Source of the DNA: Bin5 sp965218625 | GTDB taxonomy: Bacteria > Chloroflexota > Anaerolineae > Caldilineales > Caldilineaceae | Direction of reading: 5' to 3' | DNA: 64,000 nt | Assembly: GCA_965218625.1 (NCBI GenBank) | Contig: CBDCLG010000017.1 | Location: 248,001 to 312,000, forward strand | Part shown: positions 18,566 to 28,052 of the stretch, piece by piece | How positions within the stretch are numbered: position 1 is the stretch's first letter | How the letters are laid out: each line of letters starts with the position of its first letter | The notes under the pieces: generated by a model | What the model saw: only the letters and a program-made list of their open reading frames with translations | What the model was told of the DNA's origin: nothing | Database searches by the model: none | Position numbers and translations under genes: made by a program

Positions 18566-18794
18566 GTCAGGTGAAATCCTTGTGCCGCCGCGTCAACCGG
18601 GCCAACGCGCCCCCATCCAGCCCTACAGACGCGGCGACCGCGGCAGACCGCTCTACTGTCCAATTCACGTACGGGAAAAGAACAAACGTTCCCAAGACAG
18701 TATAGCAGCCAACCAGGATTTCACCAACAGTTTTTGAATGTGATTGCAGCTTGACACGGCGACGTTTCGTCTGCGTTTTGCAACCGAAACGCGG

Positions 18795-18910
18795 ACGCGT
18801 TAACTGCCGGAACTCGGAACTGACAACCCGGAACTCGGAACTCGAAACTCGGAACCGGCGACTGGCAACTGGCAACTGGCAACTGACCACTGGCGACTGG
18901 CGACTGGCAA

Positions 18911-18915
<5 letters not shown>
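18795..18915. repeat. Intergenic phrase repeat (GGAACTCGGAACT / ACTGGCAACTGGC)
   Basis: Between ftsK and the RNase J gene. GGAACTCG/GAAACTCG units are followed by ACTGGCAACTGGCAACTGGC and GCGACTGGCGACTGG units, running up to the RNase J stop codon. Same family as 49190-49370 and 51395-51620. Confidence 0.85.
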
Positions 18916-20635
<1,720 letters not shown>

Positions 20636-20655
20636 TCAATTTCTCCTTTACAAGG

Positions 20656-20680
20656 CGATGCAGACGCGCGGTCTGCGTCG
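20656..20680 (-). promoter_or_regulatory. 10-bp hairpin in the RNase J leader
   Basis: Plus-strand CGATGCAGAC-GCGCG-GTCTGCGTCG forms a 10-bp stem with one G-T pair and a five-base loop, 20 bases upstream of the RNase J start. It has no T-run, so it is more likely a 5'-UTR structure (possible autoregulatory site) than a terminator. Confidence 0.5.
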
Positions 20681-20700
20681 CCGGGAATTTCGTCTAACAC

Positions 20701-20732
20701 AAAAACGCCGGGCAGCGTCAGCTCCCAGCGTG
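20701..20732 (-). terminator. Candidate rho-independent terminator downstream of glutamine synthetase 1
   Basis: On the minus strand CGCTGGGAGC-TGAC-GCTGCCCGGCG forms a GC-rich stem with a one-base bulge, followed by TTTTTG. It lies about 155 bases past the glnA stop and before the RNase J leader. Confidence 0.5.
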
Positions 20733-20886
20733 AGCATCATGAATCGATTTTACCTGCCAGTATTCAACATATTCGCGTTATACGAGAAGCGAGGGGAAAG
20801 CCTCCCTCCCGCTGCTCACGACCTGCTCCTCTCCGGTTTCTGCGTTCTATTGTACCCTTGAATCGACTTTTTGTCCAGATAACCGC

Positions 20887-22248
20887 TCAATAGACACCGA
20901 GGTAGCGGTCCAGCTCCCACTGCGAGACAAAGTTGCGGTAGCTGTCCCACTCCTGGTTCTTGGCCTCGACATAGCGTTCGAAGACGTGCTGGCCGAGCGC
21001 GTCCTGCACGACTTCGTCCTGGCGCAGCGCTTCGAGCGCCTCGCCCAGGTTGCCCGGCAGCGTCTCGAGGCCGGAGCGGTCGCCGTTCATCTGGTAGAGG
21101 TCCTCTTCGGCCGGCATCGGCGGGTCGAGCTTGCGTTCGATGCCGTCGAGGCCCGCGGCCAGCATGACGGCGAAGGCGAGATAGGGATTGGCGCTGGGGT
21201 CGGGGCAGCGCAGCTCGCAGCGCGTGCTCTGGGGGCGGTTGGGGTTGATGCGGGGGATGCGGATCAGGGCGCTGCGGTTTGTGCGCCCCCACGAAACGTA
21301 GACCGGCGCCTCGTAGCCGGGCACCAGCCGTTTATAGCTGTTGACCAGCGGCGCGATGATCGGCGTAATCGCGGCGGCGTGCGCAAGCTGACCGGCGATA
21401 AAGTGGAGCGCGGTCTTGCTGAGGCCGTACTCGTCGCTCTCGTCGTACATGCAACTCTCGTCCTCGCCATATTTCCAGAGGCTCTGGTGAACGTGCATGC
21501 CGCTGCCGTTTACGCCGGTGATCGGTTTGGGCATGAAGGTACAGTGCAGCCCGTTCTTCTGCGCGATCGCCTTCAGGGTCGTGCGCAGGGTGATGGTGTT
21601 GTCGGCGGCGGCGAGCGCGGGGCCGTACTGGAAGTCGATCTCGTTCTGGCCGCTGGCGACCTCGTGGTGGGAGGCCTCGACCTTGATGCCGAGGGCATTG
21701 AGCGCGTCGACCATCTGTCTGCGCACGCCGTGGGCCGAATCGGAGCTGACGTCGAAGTAGCCGGCCTCGTCGTGCGGCGTCAGGGGGTAGAGGCTGTTGT
21801 CCGGGTGGCGGCGGAAGAGGAAGAACTCCAGCTCCGGGCCGACCAGAAAGTCGAAACCCAACTCCTTGGCGCGGTTGAGCTGGCGGCGCAGGATGAAACG
21901 CGGATCGCCGCTGAAGGGTTCGCCGCTGGGTGTAAAGACATCGCAGACGACGCGCGCGGTGGACAGCTCCATCTCCCAGGGGATCGGCATGAAGGTATTC
22001 AGGTCGGGCACGAGGTACATATCGCTCTCGGCGATGCGGGCGAAGCCTTCGACCGAGCTGCCGTCGAACCAGACGCCGTTCTCGACGGCGCGGTCCCACA
22101 GCTCAATCGGGATCGTAACCTGTTTGACGATGCCCACGATATCGCTGAACTGCAGGCGCACAAAACGCACATTATGGCGTTTGATCGTATCGTCGATCCC
22201 CTCAAGCGCCTCCATCAGCCTTTCATCGGTGAATGCGTCCAATAGCAT
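20887..22248 (-). CDS. glnA: Glutamine synthetase type I (short, I-alpha-like)
   Basis: A 453-residue ATP-dependent glutamine synthetase. Grasp/beta domain signature GVWFDGSSVEGFARIAESDM (about 65-85), HHEVASGQNEIDF (metal and glutamate site), NGSGMHVHQSLWK and RCPDPSANPYLAFAVMLAAG. Its length is that of the I-alpha group, without the extra segments of I-beta enzymes. A second, more divergent enzyme lies upstream at 22495-23910 with a strong terminator between them, so each appears to have its own transcription unit. N-terminal and C-terminal ends look complete (WELDRYLGVY). Confidence 0.95.
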   Translation of the reverse strand: MLLDAFTDERLMEALEGIDDTIKRHNVRFVRLQFSDIVGIVKQVTIPIELWDRAVENGVWFDGSSVEGFARIAESDMYLVPDLNTFMPIPWEMELSTARVVCDVFTPSGEPFSGDPRFILRRQLNRAKELGFDFLVGPELEFFLFRRHPDNSLYPLTPHDEAGYFDVSSDSAHGVRRQMVDALNALGIKVEASHHEVASGQNEIDFQYGPALAAADNTITLRTTLKAIAQKNGLHCTFMPKPITGVNGSGMHVHQSLWKYGEDESCMYDESDEYGLSKTALHFIAGQLAHAAAITPIIAPLVNSYKRLVPGYEAPVYVSWGRTNRSALIRIPRINPNRPQSTRCELRCPDPSANPYLAFAVMLAAGLDGIERKLDPPMPAEEDLYQMNGDRSGLETLPGNLGEALEALRQDEVVQDALGQHVFERYVEAKNQEWDSYRNFVSQWELDRYLGVY

Positions 22249-22365
22249 GCTTGCGTTCCCCTTTCGGATAGTTTTCAGTAGTCAGTTTTCAGTTTTCAGT
22301 TCGTAGTGGGCGGTCACTGAAGACGAGAGACTGAGAGCTGAAAACTTTGCAACCGTCGGTATGGA
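22249..22365. repeat. Intergenic phrase repeat (GTTTTCAGTAGTCAGTTTTCAG)
   Basis: Low-complexity TTTTCAGT units between the two glutamine synthetase genes, extending to a terminator hairpin at 22373-22403. Confidence 0.7.
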
Positions 22366-22403
22366 AGAAAAAGGGGGCGGGCACAGTGCCGCGCGCCGCC
22401 CCC
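22366..22403 (-). terminator. Rho-independent terminator of glutamine synthetase 2
   Basis: Perfect 8-bp arms GGGGGCGG (22373-22380) and CCGCCCCC (22396-22403) around a 15-base loop, followed on the minus strand by TTTTTCTT. It lies about 90 bases after the stop of the gene at 22495. Confidence 0.85.
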
Positions 22404-22494
22404 TCATCGAAAAACATGGCTGGCCGTCGACAATCTGCGGTCAGTGTAGAAGCCGGCAACTGGCAACCGATCACTAACAACTGGCCACTGCAGT

Positions 22495-23910
22495 CTAGAT
22501 GCCGTAGTACATCACGAATTCCTGCGGATGCGGGCGCAGGCGCACGGGATCGATCTCTTCAAGCCGCTTGTACTCGATGTAGGCCTCGAGCAGGTCGGGC
22601 GTGAAGACGCCGCCTTCGAGCAGGAAGTCGCTGTCCTCTTCGAGCGCGTCGAGGACCTCGCCCAGGCTGCCCTTGACCATCTCGACTTCCTGGAGGACAT
22701 CCTCTTCGTACAGGTCGATCTCAGCGGGGTCGCCGGGGTCGATCTTGTTCTTGATGCCGTCCATGCCGGCCATCACCATCGCGGCGAAGGCAAGGTAGGG
22801 GTTGGCGCCGGGGTCGGGGCAGCGGAACTCGATGCGTTTGCTCTTGGGGGAATGGCTGTACATCGGGATGCGGCAGGCGGCGGAGCGGTTGCGGGCCGAG
22901 TAGGCGACAACGACCGGGGCCTCGTAGCCGGGCACCAGACGGCGGTAGCTGTTGGTGAGGGGGGCGCAGAAGGCCAGCAGCGCGTTGATGTGCTTGAGCA
23001 GGCCGCCGGTGTAGTGCAGCGCCATTTCGCTGAGGCCGGCGTACTGGTCGCCGGCGAAGAGCGGCTCGCCGCCCTTCCACAGGCTCAGGTGCGTGTGCAT
23101 GCCGGAGCCGTTGTCCTCGTAGAGGGGCTTGGGCATGAAGGTGACCGTCTTGTCGTTCGCCTTAGCGACGTTCTTGATGATGTACTTGTAGAGCTGCACC
23201 TGGTCGGCCATCTGCAGCAGCGGCTTGAACTTCATATCGATCTCGGCCTGGCCGGCGGTGCCGACCTCGTGGTGATGCACCTCGATGTCGATACCGGCAT
23301 CGATCATCTTGCGCGTCATTTCCGAGCGGACATCCTGCAGCGTGTCGTAGGGGGAGACGGGGAAGTAGCCCCGCTTGAGGCCGACCGAGTGGCCGCCGCT
23401 CATTTCGCCCGAGTTCCACGGCGCCTCGACGCTGTCGACGTAGTAACCGGCGGTGTGCTGGCCGGCTTCGTAGGAGACAGCGTCAAAGATGAAGAACTCG
23501 GCTTCCGGCCCGACGAAGATCGTGTCGGCGATGCCCTCGGATTCGACGTAGCTGGCCGCTTTGCCGGCCACGTTGCGCGGGTCGCGGCTGTAGGCCTCGC
23601 CCGTCAGCGGATCGTAGACATTGCAGATGGCGCTGAGCGTCGGCATGGCGCAAATCGGGTCGATGATTGTGGTGCTTGGGTCCAGGCGCAGCACCATGTC
23701 ACTGTTCTCGATGCTCTGGAAGCCGCGAATCGAAGAGCCGTCAAAGCCCAGTCCCTCATCGACCGCCTCATCGGCGTCGAACTCCTCGACCGGAATGGTG
23801 AAGTGATGCCACTGGCCGAACAGGTCGGTGAACTTGACGTCCACCATCTGAATGTGGTTGTCCTGGATGGCGCTGACCAGGTCGGCTTTTGTGCTTACGT
23901 TGAGTTTCAT
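22495..23910 (-). CDS. glnA: Glutamine synthetase type I (long, I-beta-like)
   Basis: A 471-residue glutamine synthetase. Landmarks: MVDVKFTDLFGQWHHFTIPV, GLGFDGSSIRGFQSIENSDM (about 54-73), FVGPEAEFFIFDAV, HHHEVGTAGQAEIDMKF, NGSGMHTHLSLWKGGEPLFA, and RCPDPGANPYLAFAAMVMAG. The region where I-beta enzymes carry the adenylylated tyrosine reads EIDLYEEDVLQEV here, without the classic NLYDLPPEE, so control by adenylylation is uncertain. It starts with ATG preceded by an AGGATTAACCGAGGA stretch and ends at a strong terminator. Confidence 0.95.
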   Translation of the reverse strand: MKLNVSTKADLVSAIQDNHIQMVDVKFTDLFGQWHHFTIPVEEFDADEAVDEGLGFDGSSIRGFQSIENSDMVLRLDPSTTIIDPICAMPTLSAICNVYDPLTGEAYSRDPRNVAGKAASYVESEGIADTIFVGPEAEFFIFDAVSYEAGQHTAGYYVDSVEAPWNSGEMSGGHSVGLKRGYFPVSPYDTLQDVRSEMTRKMIDAGIDIEVHHHEVGTAGQAEIDMKFKPLLQMADQVQLYKYIIKNVAKANDKTVTFMPKPLYEDNGSGMHTHLSLWKGGEPLFAGDQYAGLSEMALHYTGGLLKHINALLAFCAPLTNSYRRLVPGYEAPVVVAYSARNRSAACRIPMYSHSPKSKRIEFRCPDPGANPYLAFAAMVMAGMDGIKNKIDPGDPAEIDLYEEDVLQEVEMVKGSLGEVLDALEEDSDFLLEGGVFTPDLLEAYIEYKRLEEIDPVRLRPHPQEFVMYYGI

Positions 23911-24236
23911 TCCTCGGTTAATCCTTTCGCAGATGGCGTGGGGTCCGTTTTGGCTGCCGCCGGCGCCGGGCAGGCGCGGCGGCGTTCAAGAAACGACCTG
24001 AAAACTGGAAACTAAAGAACGATAGCCGTATCAGTATAACCGCATTGTGCGGCGCAACTATGGACAAAGCGAATAACGATTGCCCATTTTTCTTTGTGCA
24101 AATTGTATGATCTTGTCAATCGGCATCTGCGTAAGGCGCGGCGCCCCGGGAGGGCGCCTCCCACACGCGAAAACGGCGGCCCAGGCTGTCCGGCCCTGGT
24201 CCGGCGCTGCTGCCGGTCGCGCTGCGCCGGGAAACG

Positions 24237-24416
24237 CTACGCAAAGTACTCGGTTGTGGTAATGATGTTCAGCTGGGTCTCCAGCATCTCCAGGGGTATA
24301 CCCGTCAGATTGGCGCTGCCCGCGGCAGCCGTCACAATCATGAAGGCCGTTATCAGCAGGAAGAGCAACAGCAGCAGGGCGAAAGTCTTGGGGTGGTGTC
24401 GTGTAGTGCAGGTCAT
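24237..24416 (-). CDS. Small single-span membrane protein, 59 residues (A)
   Basis: MTCTTRHHPK then TFALLLLLFLLITAFMIVTA, one hydrophobic span (11-32), and a short exported or tail segment GIPLEMLETQLNIITTTEYF. GGAGAGAG lies five bases before the ATG, supporting translation. Same length, strand and layout (basic start, one helix, about 28-residue tail) as the next gene at 24613-24792, but with no clear sequence identity. Function unknown; it might be a small regulator or subunit of a membrane complex. Confidence 0.6.
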   Translation of the reverse strand: MTCTTRHHPKTFALLLLLFLLITAFMIVTAAAGSANLTGIPLEMLETQLNIITTTEYFA

Positions 24417-24612
24417 TGTTCTCTCTCCAGGTAGTAACAGTGTCAGTTCAGTAATATATGTAGCTACCTATTAAGATACAGCAGCGGCCTGCGCACGTCT
24501 ACCGGAATCGTGGACAAAGATGGCCGGCCGCCGATTGTGCATGTTGTCGATCCTGGAGAGTTCTGCTGCGGGCGCCGGGCGATTCAGGCGGGCTGCGTGT
24601 TGCGGCGGCAGG

Positions 24613-24792
24613 CTAGCGGCCAATGTTCTCCTCCGTTCCGGTGTTGTACAGGCTCTCGATGACGCCGAACGAGTCTTGGGCGGGAGCCGGGCTGCTCGAC
24701 AGCGCCGGCAGGACAACAATCATCATCACGACCAGTGCGATCAACAGAACAACGGCATATGCCACTTGGCGGTCCTGTGCAACCAGGTTCAT
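24613..24792 (-). CDS. Small single-span membrane protein, 59 residues (B)
   Basis: Starts MNLVAQDRQV, then AYAVVLLIALVVMMIVVLPA (11-30), then a polar tail SFGVIESLYNTGTEENIGR. The ATG at 24792 is chosen over upstream starts because GGAGGAG lies seven bases before it and because the protein then begins directly before the helix. It pairs with protein A 196 bases downstream on the same strand. No family recognised. Confidence 0.65.
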   Translation of the reverse strand: MNLVAQDRQVAYAVVLLIALVVMMIVVLPALSSSPAPAQDSFGVIESLYNTGTEENIGR

Positions 24793-25072
24793 TTTTGCAA
24801 CTCCTCCGTCTCTTGCGATGCCAGAACAGGGAAACAGTTCGTGCTTCCGACCTGTGTACGGTACGGCGACCGGCGCCTCAGAATAAGCAGATTCGCAAAT
24901 TGGCAGCCGCCGGTCGTGCGCATTTTGCCCTGGAATGCCCCTTCCGCGACGGCGCCCTGCCGTCTTCAACCATCTGAGACGACGCCGGCGCTGGAAAAGT
25001 TCGAATTAGGGAGGGGTCGGGCGCGATCTGCTGCCTATGGCGGTGCGCGCGCCGGCCGAGGTGGAGATGTGG
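24793..25072. other. Divergent non-coding region
   Basis: Separates the minus-strand small proteins from the plus-strand molybdoprotein. Apart from the candidate promoter and leader listed separately, no gene is supported. Confidence 0.5.
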
Positions 25073-25078
25073 TATAAT
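25070..25078 (+). promoter_or_regulatory. Extended -10 promoter before the molybdoprotein
   Basis: TGGTATAAT: perfect TATAAT (25073-25078) preceded by TGn. No clear -35 is visible; extended -10 promoters can do without one. Start would be near 25085, giving a leader of about 90 bases. Confidence 0.55.
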
Positions 25079-25138
25079 GCGCCCGCGCTGAAGCGGGGGC
25101 CGGCCGTCCTAGCCGTCCGACCCGCTTTCACCGGGCGC
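25079..25138 (+). promoter_or_regulatory. Candidate structured 5' leader
   Basis: Nested inverted repeats: GCGCCCG (25079-25085) with CGGGCGC (25132-25138), and TGAAGCGGG (25089-25097) with CCCGCTTTCA (25121-25130, one bulge), enclosing a further GGC...GCC pairing. If transcription starts near 25085 the outer stem would be lost but the inner stem kept. It is not a riboswitch class I recognise. Confidence 0.4.
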
Positions 25139-25174
25139 AAACCCACCGAGAGCTGAAGACCGGAAGCGATCAAG

Positions 25175-27392
25175 ATGCCCAAGGCCGCCCTCTACCGCAA
25201 CGACCCCACAGTCCGGATCGTAACCGGCGCCTGTCCGCACGATTGCCCGGACACTTGCAGCTGGCAGATCGCAGTCGACCGCAAGGAGGGGCGCGCGCTC
25301 GATATCTGGGGCCACCCCGACCATCCGGTGACGCAGGGAACGCTGTGCGGCAAGGTGGACCGCTATCTCGAGCGGGTCTATCACGCCGACAGGGTGCGCC
25401 ATCCGCTGCGGCGCGCGGGGCCGAAGGGCAGCGGCCGCTTCGAGCGCATCACCTGGAACGAGGCGCTGGCCGGGATCGCGGCGCGGCTGCGGTCGATCAT
25501 CGACGCATGGGGGCCGGAGGCGGTGCTGCCCTACTCCTACGCGGGCACGATGGGCTGGCTGCAGCAGGATGGGATGTCGGGCCGTTTTTTCCAGCAGATG
25601 GGCGCGAGCCGCCTGGCGCGCACGATCTGCTCGGAGGCGGGATTTGAGGGCTACCTCTATACGATCGGCTCGACGATCGGCGTTGAGCCGGAGGATTTCG
25701 CGCACGCTCGGCTGGTCATCATCTGGGGCAGCAATACGCTGACGAGCAATCTGCATCTGTGGCCGTTCATCCAGGCGGCGCGCAAGCAGGGCGGGCGCGT
25801 CATTGTGATCGACCCGGCGCGCACGCGCACTGCCCGCGCGGCCGACGAGTGGATTCCAATCCGGCCCGGGACCGACGGCGCGCTGGCGCTGGCGATGATG
25901 CACGAAATCATCGACGCCGGGCTGCACGACCGCGACTACGTTTCGGCCCACACGGTCGGCTTCGAGCAGCTGGCGGAACGGGTGCAGGAATGGACGCCGC
26001 AGCGGGCGGCGGAGATCACGGGCGTCGCGGCCGAACGGATCAGCGAGCTGGCGCGCGAATATGCGACGACGGGGCCGGCGGCGATCCGGGTCAACTACGG
26101 GATGCAGCGCCACTACGGCGGCGGCATGGCGATGCGCAACATCACCTGTCTGCCGGCGCTGGTGGGGGCGTGGCGGGAGCGGGGCGGCGGCATCCAGCTC
26201 AGCACGAGCGGGCAGCTGCGCCAGCTGGAGACGGGCGGGCTGCAGCGGCCCGACCTGCAGAGGGGCGGCATCCCGCGCACGATCAACATGAACCGGCTGG
26301 GCGATGCGCTCAGCGTGGACCGGGCGCGGCTGGCTGCGGCCCACTACGCGCCGCGGCCGGTTGACCGCAAACCGACGCTCCGCGGAGGCCGGGCCGGCGG
26401 TGAAGGCGCTGATCGTCTACAACAGCAACCCGGCCGCGGTGGCGCCGGACCAGGGGGCGGTGCAGGCCGGGCTGGCGCGCGAGGACCTGTTCACGGTGGT
26501 GCTTGAGCATTTCCAGACCGACACGGCCGACTACGCTGATTACCTGCTGCCGGCGACGACGCAGGCTGAGCACTGGGACCTGCAGCGCATGTACGGGCAC
26601 CACTACCTGGCCCTCAACCGGCCGGCCATCATGCCCGTGGCCGAGGCGCGGCCCAACAGCGCCATCTTCCGCGGGCTGGCGCAGGCGATGGGGTACACGG
26701 ACAGCGCCTTTTACGAGGATGACGAGACCATCCTGCGCAACTTCGTGGAGGACCAGCAACATCCGCTTTACGAGCCGGTGACGTGGGAAGCGCTGCTGGA
26801 GAAGGGGTTTGTGCGCCTCAATCTGCCGCAGCCCTACCTTCCTTTCGCCGAGGGCAACTTCCCGACGCCGAGCGGAAAGTGCGAATTCTACAGCGAACGC
26901 ATGGCGCGCGACGGCTACGATCCGCTGCCGGCCTATACGCCGCCGAATTCGGAGGTCGGTGGTCAGTGGCCGGTGGCGAGTGGAAACGGTGAGGAGGGGG
27001 AGAACGGCGCGGGCGGCACGCGGTCAGTCGACAGTACGCTGGCCTGTATTTCGCCGCCGGCGCATTCCTTTCTCAATTCGTCGTTTTCGCACCTGGAGCG
27101 GTTCCGCGGCCGCGAGCGGGAACCGCTGCTGTGGATCCATCCGCAGGACGCGAGCGTGCGCCGTATCGACGACGGCGCCCGGCTGCGGGTGTGGAACGGG
27201 TTGGGCGAGGTGCGGCTGACCGCGCGCGTGACCGATGACATCATGGCGGGGACGGTGCTGGCGCCGGGCATCTGGTGGAACAAGCACAGTGTCGACGGCC
27301 GCAACGTGAACCAGCTGACGCCGCAGGATGAGACGGACATGGGCGCGTCGGGCAGTTTTTATGATGTGCGGGTGTGTGTGGAGCGGGTGTAG
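25175..27392 (+). pseudogene. Molybdopterin-dependent oxidoreductase, one frameshift plus repeat insertion
   Basis: About 740 codons of a DMSO-reductase superfamily enzyme (BisC/FdhF-like). The N-terminal Fe-S motif is Cys20, Cys24, Cys28, Cys58 (GACPHDCPDTCSW then TLCGK). Further landmarks are FERITWNEAL, LVIIWGSNTLTSNLHLWPF and IVIDPARTRTARAADEWIPI. The frame changes by one base near 26370-26390, after RPVDRKPT. The second frame continues with the expected AVKALIVYNSNPAAVAPDQG, DTADYADYLLPATTQAEHWD and the C-terminal cofactor barrel (GTVLAPGIWWNKHSVDGRNV). A stretch at about 26955-27090 reads GGQWPVASGNGEEGENGAGG and is a translated copy of the local intergenic repeat. Either decayed or a base-calling error at the shift. 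Confidence 0.82.
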
Positions 27393-27394
27393 GG

Positions 27395-27610
27395 AGTTTT
27401 TAGTTTCTGGTTTTTAGTTTTTCGTGGACACCAGGCTCTACGCGTGCGAGGCTGTTGCAGTTGACGTTGCAGTTACCAGGAACTCAAAACTAGAAACTCA
27501 AGACCGCGGTTCATCAACCTCTCGGATTTATCCACGAATTTACACGAAGAAAACCCTCATGGATTTCCCCTGCCGTGGGCGGCCAGGCGGGCGCCGTTGG
27601 CGACAGTAGG
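27395..27610. repeat. Dispersed intergenic repeat, long form (copy 1)
   Basis: Starts GAGTTTTTAGTTTCTGGTTT, then GTGGACACCAGGCTC, GAGGCTGTTGCAGTTGACG, CCTCTCGGATTTATCCACGA and GCCGTTGGCG. The same order recurs with small changes at 32875-33200, where extra DNA is inserted in the middle. Confidence 0.8.
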
Positions 27611-28052
27611 ATGCCTACCTATAGGATTGCCGTCCATCAGTGGAAGAAGCTGTAGGCACTTTTGCAAAGATACCTTTGTGCCCATGCGGGGCAAGGGGTG
27701 AAGCGTTGCCGTTTCGTCGGGGCAGTTCACTGGATTCTGGGCGCCGGCGTTCTTCCACCGCCCCTGCACCATGACGGCCCGGGCGGGGCGCCGGCTGCAG
27801 TCATTCGCTGCGCCAAGCCCACGCGTCGGGATTGCCCACTGAGCCGATCACCCAAGCCTGCTGTTGCTGCGGCCGCCTTTACGCGGCGGACGATGGCAGA
27901 CTCCTCATACCGATAACAGGATCATCTTCGACGGCGCCGTTGCGGATCGCTTCGAGGGCCGGCACTGTCGATGGTGCGATCTCCACGACCTCCCCTTTCG
28001 CCTTCCTGATCGGTCTTTGAGCGGGCAATCGTGATCCGGCCCGAAAGACGGC
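27611..28052. other. Non-coding region, nothing recognised
   Basis: Between the molybdoprotein/repeat and the stop of the hybrid kinase. Only short overlapping frames; no family match. Confidence 0.5.

Noticed and set aside
25079..25138. Known molybdenum-cofactor riboswitch
   Set aside because: The nested stems are there, but I cannot recognise the conserved features of that class, and the promoter position may cut the outer stem.
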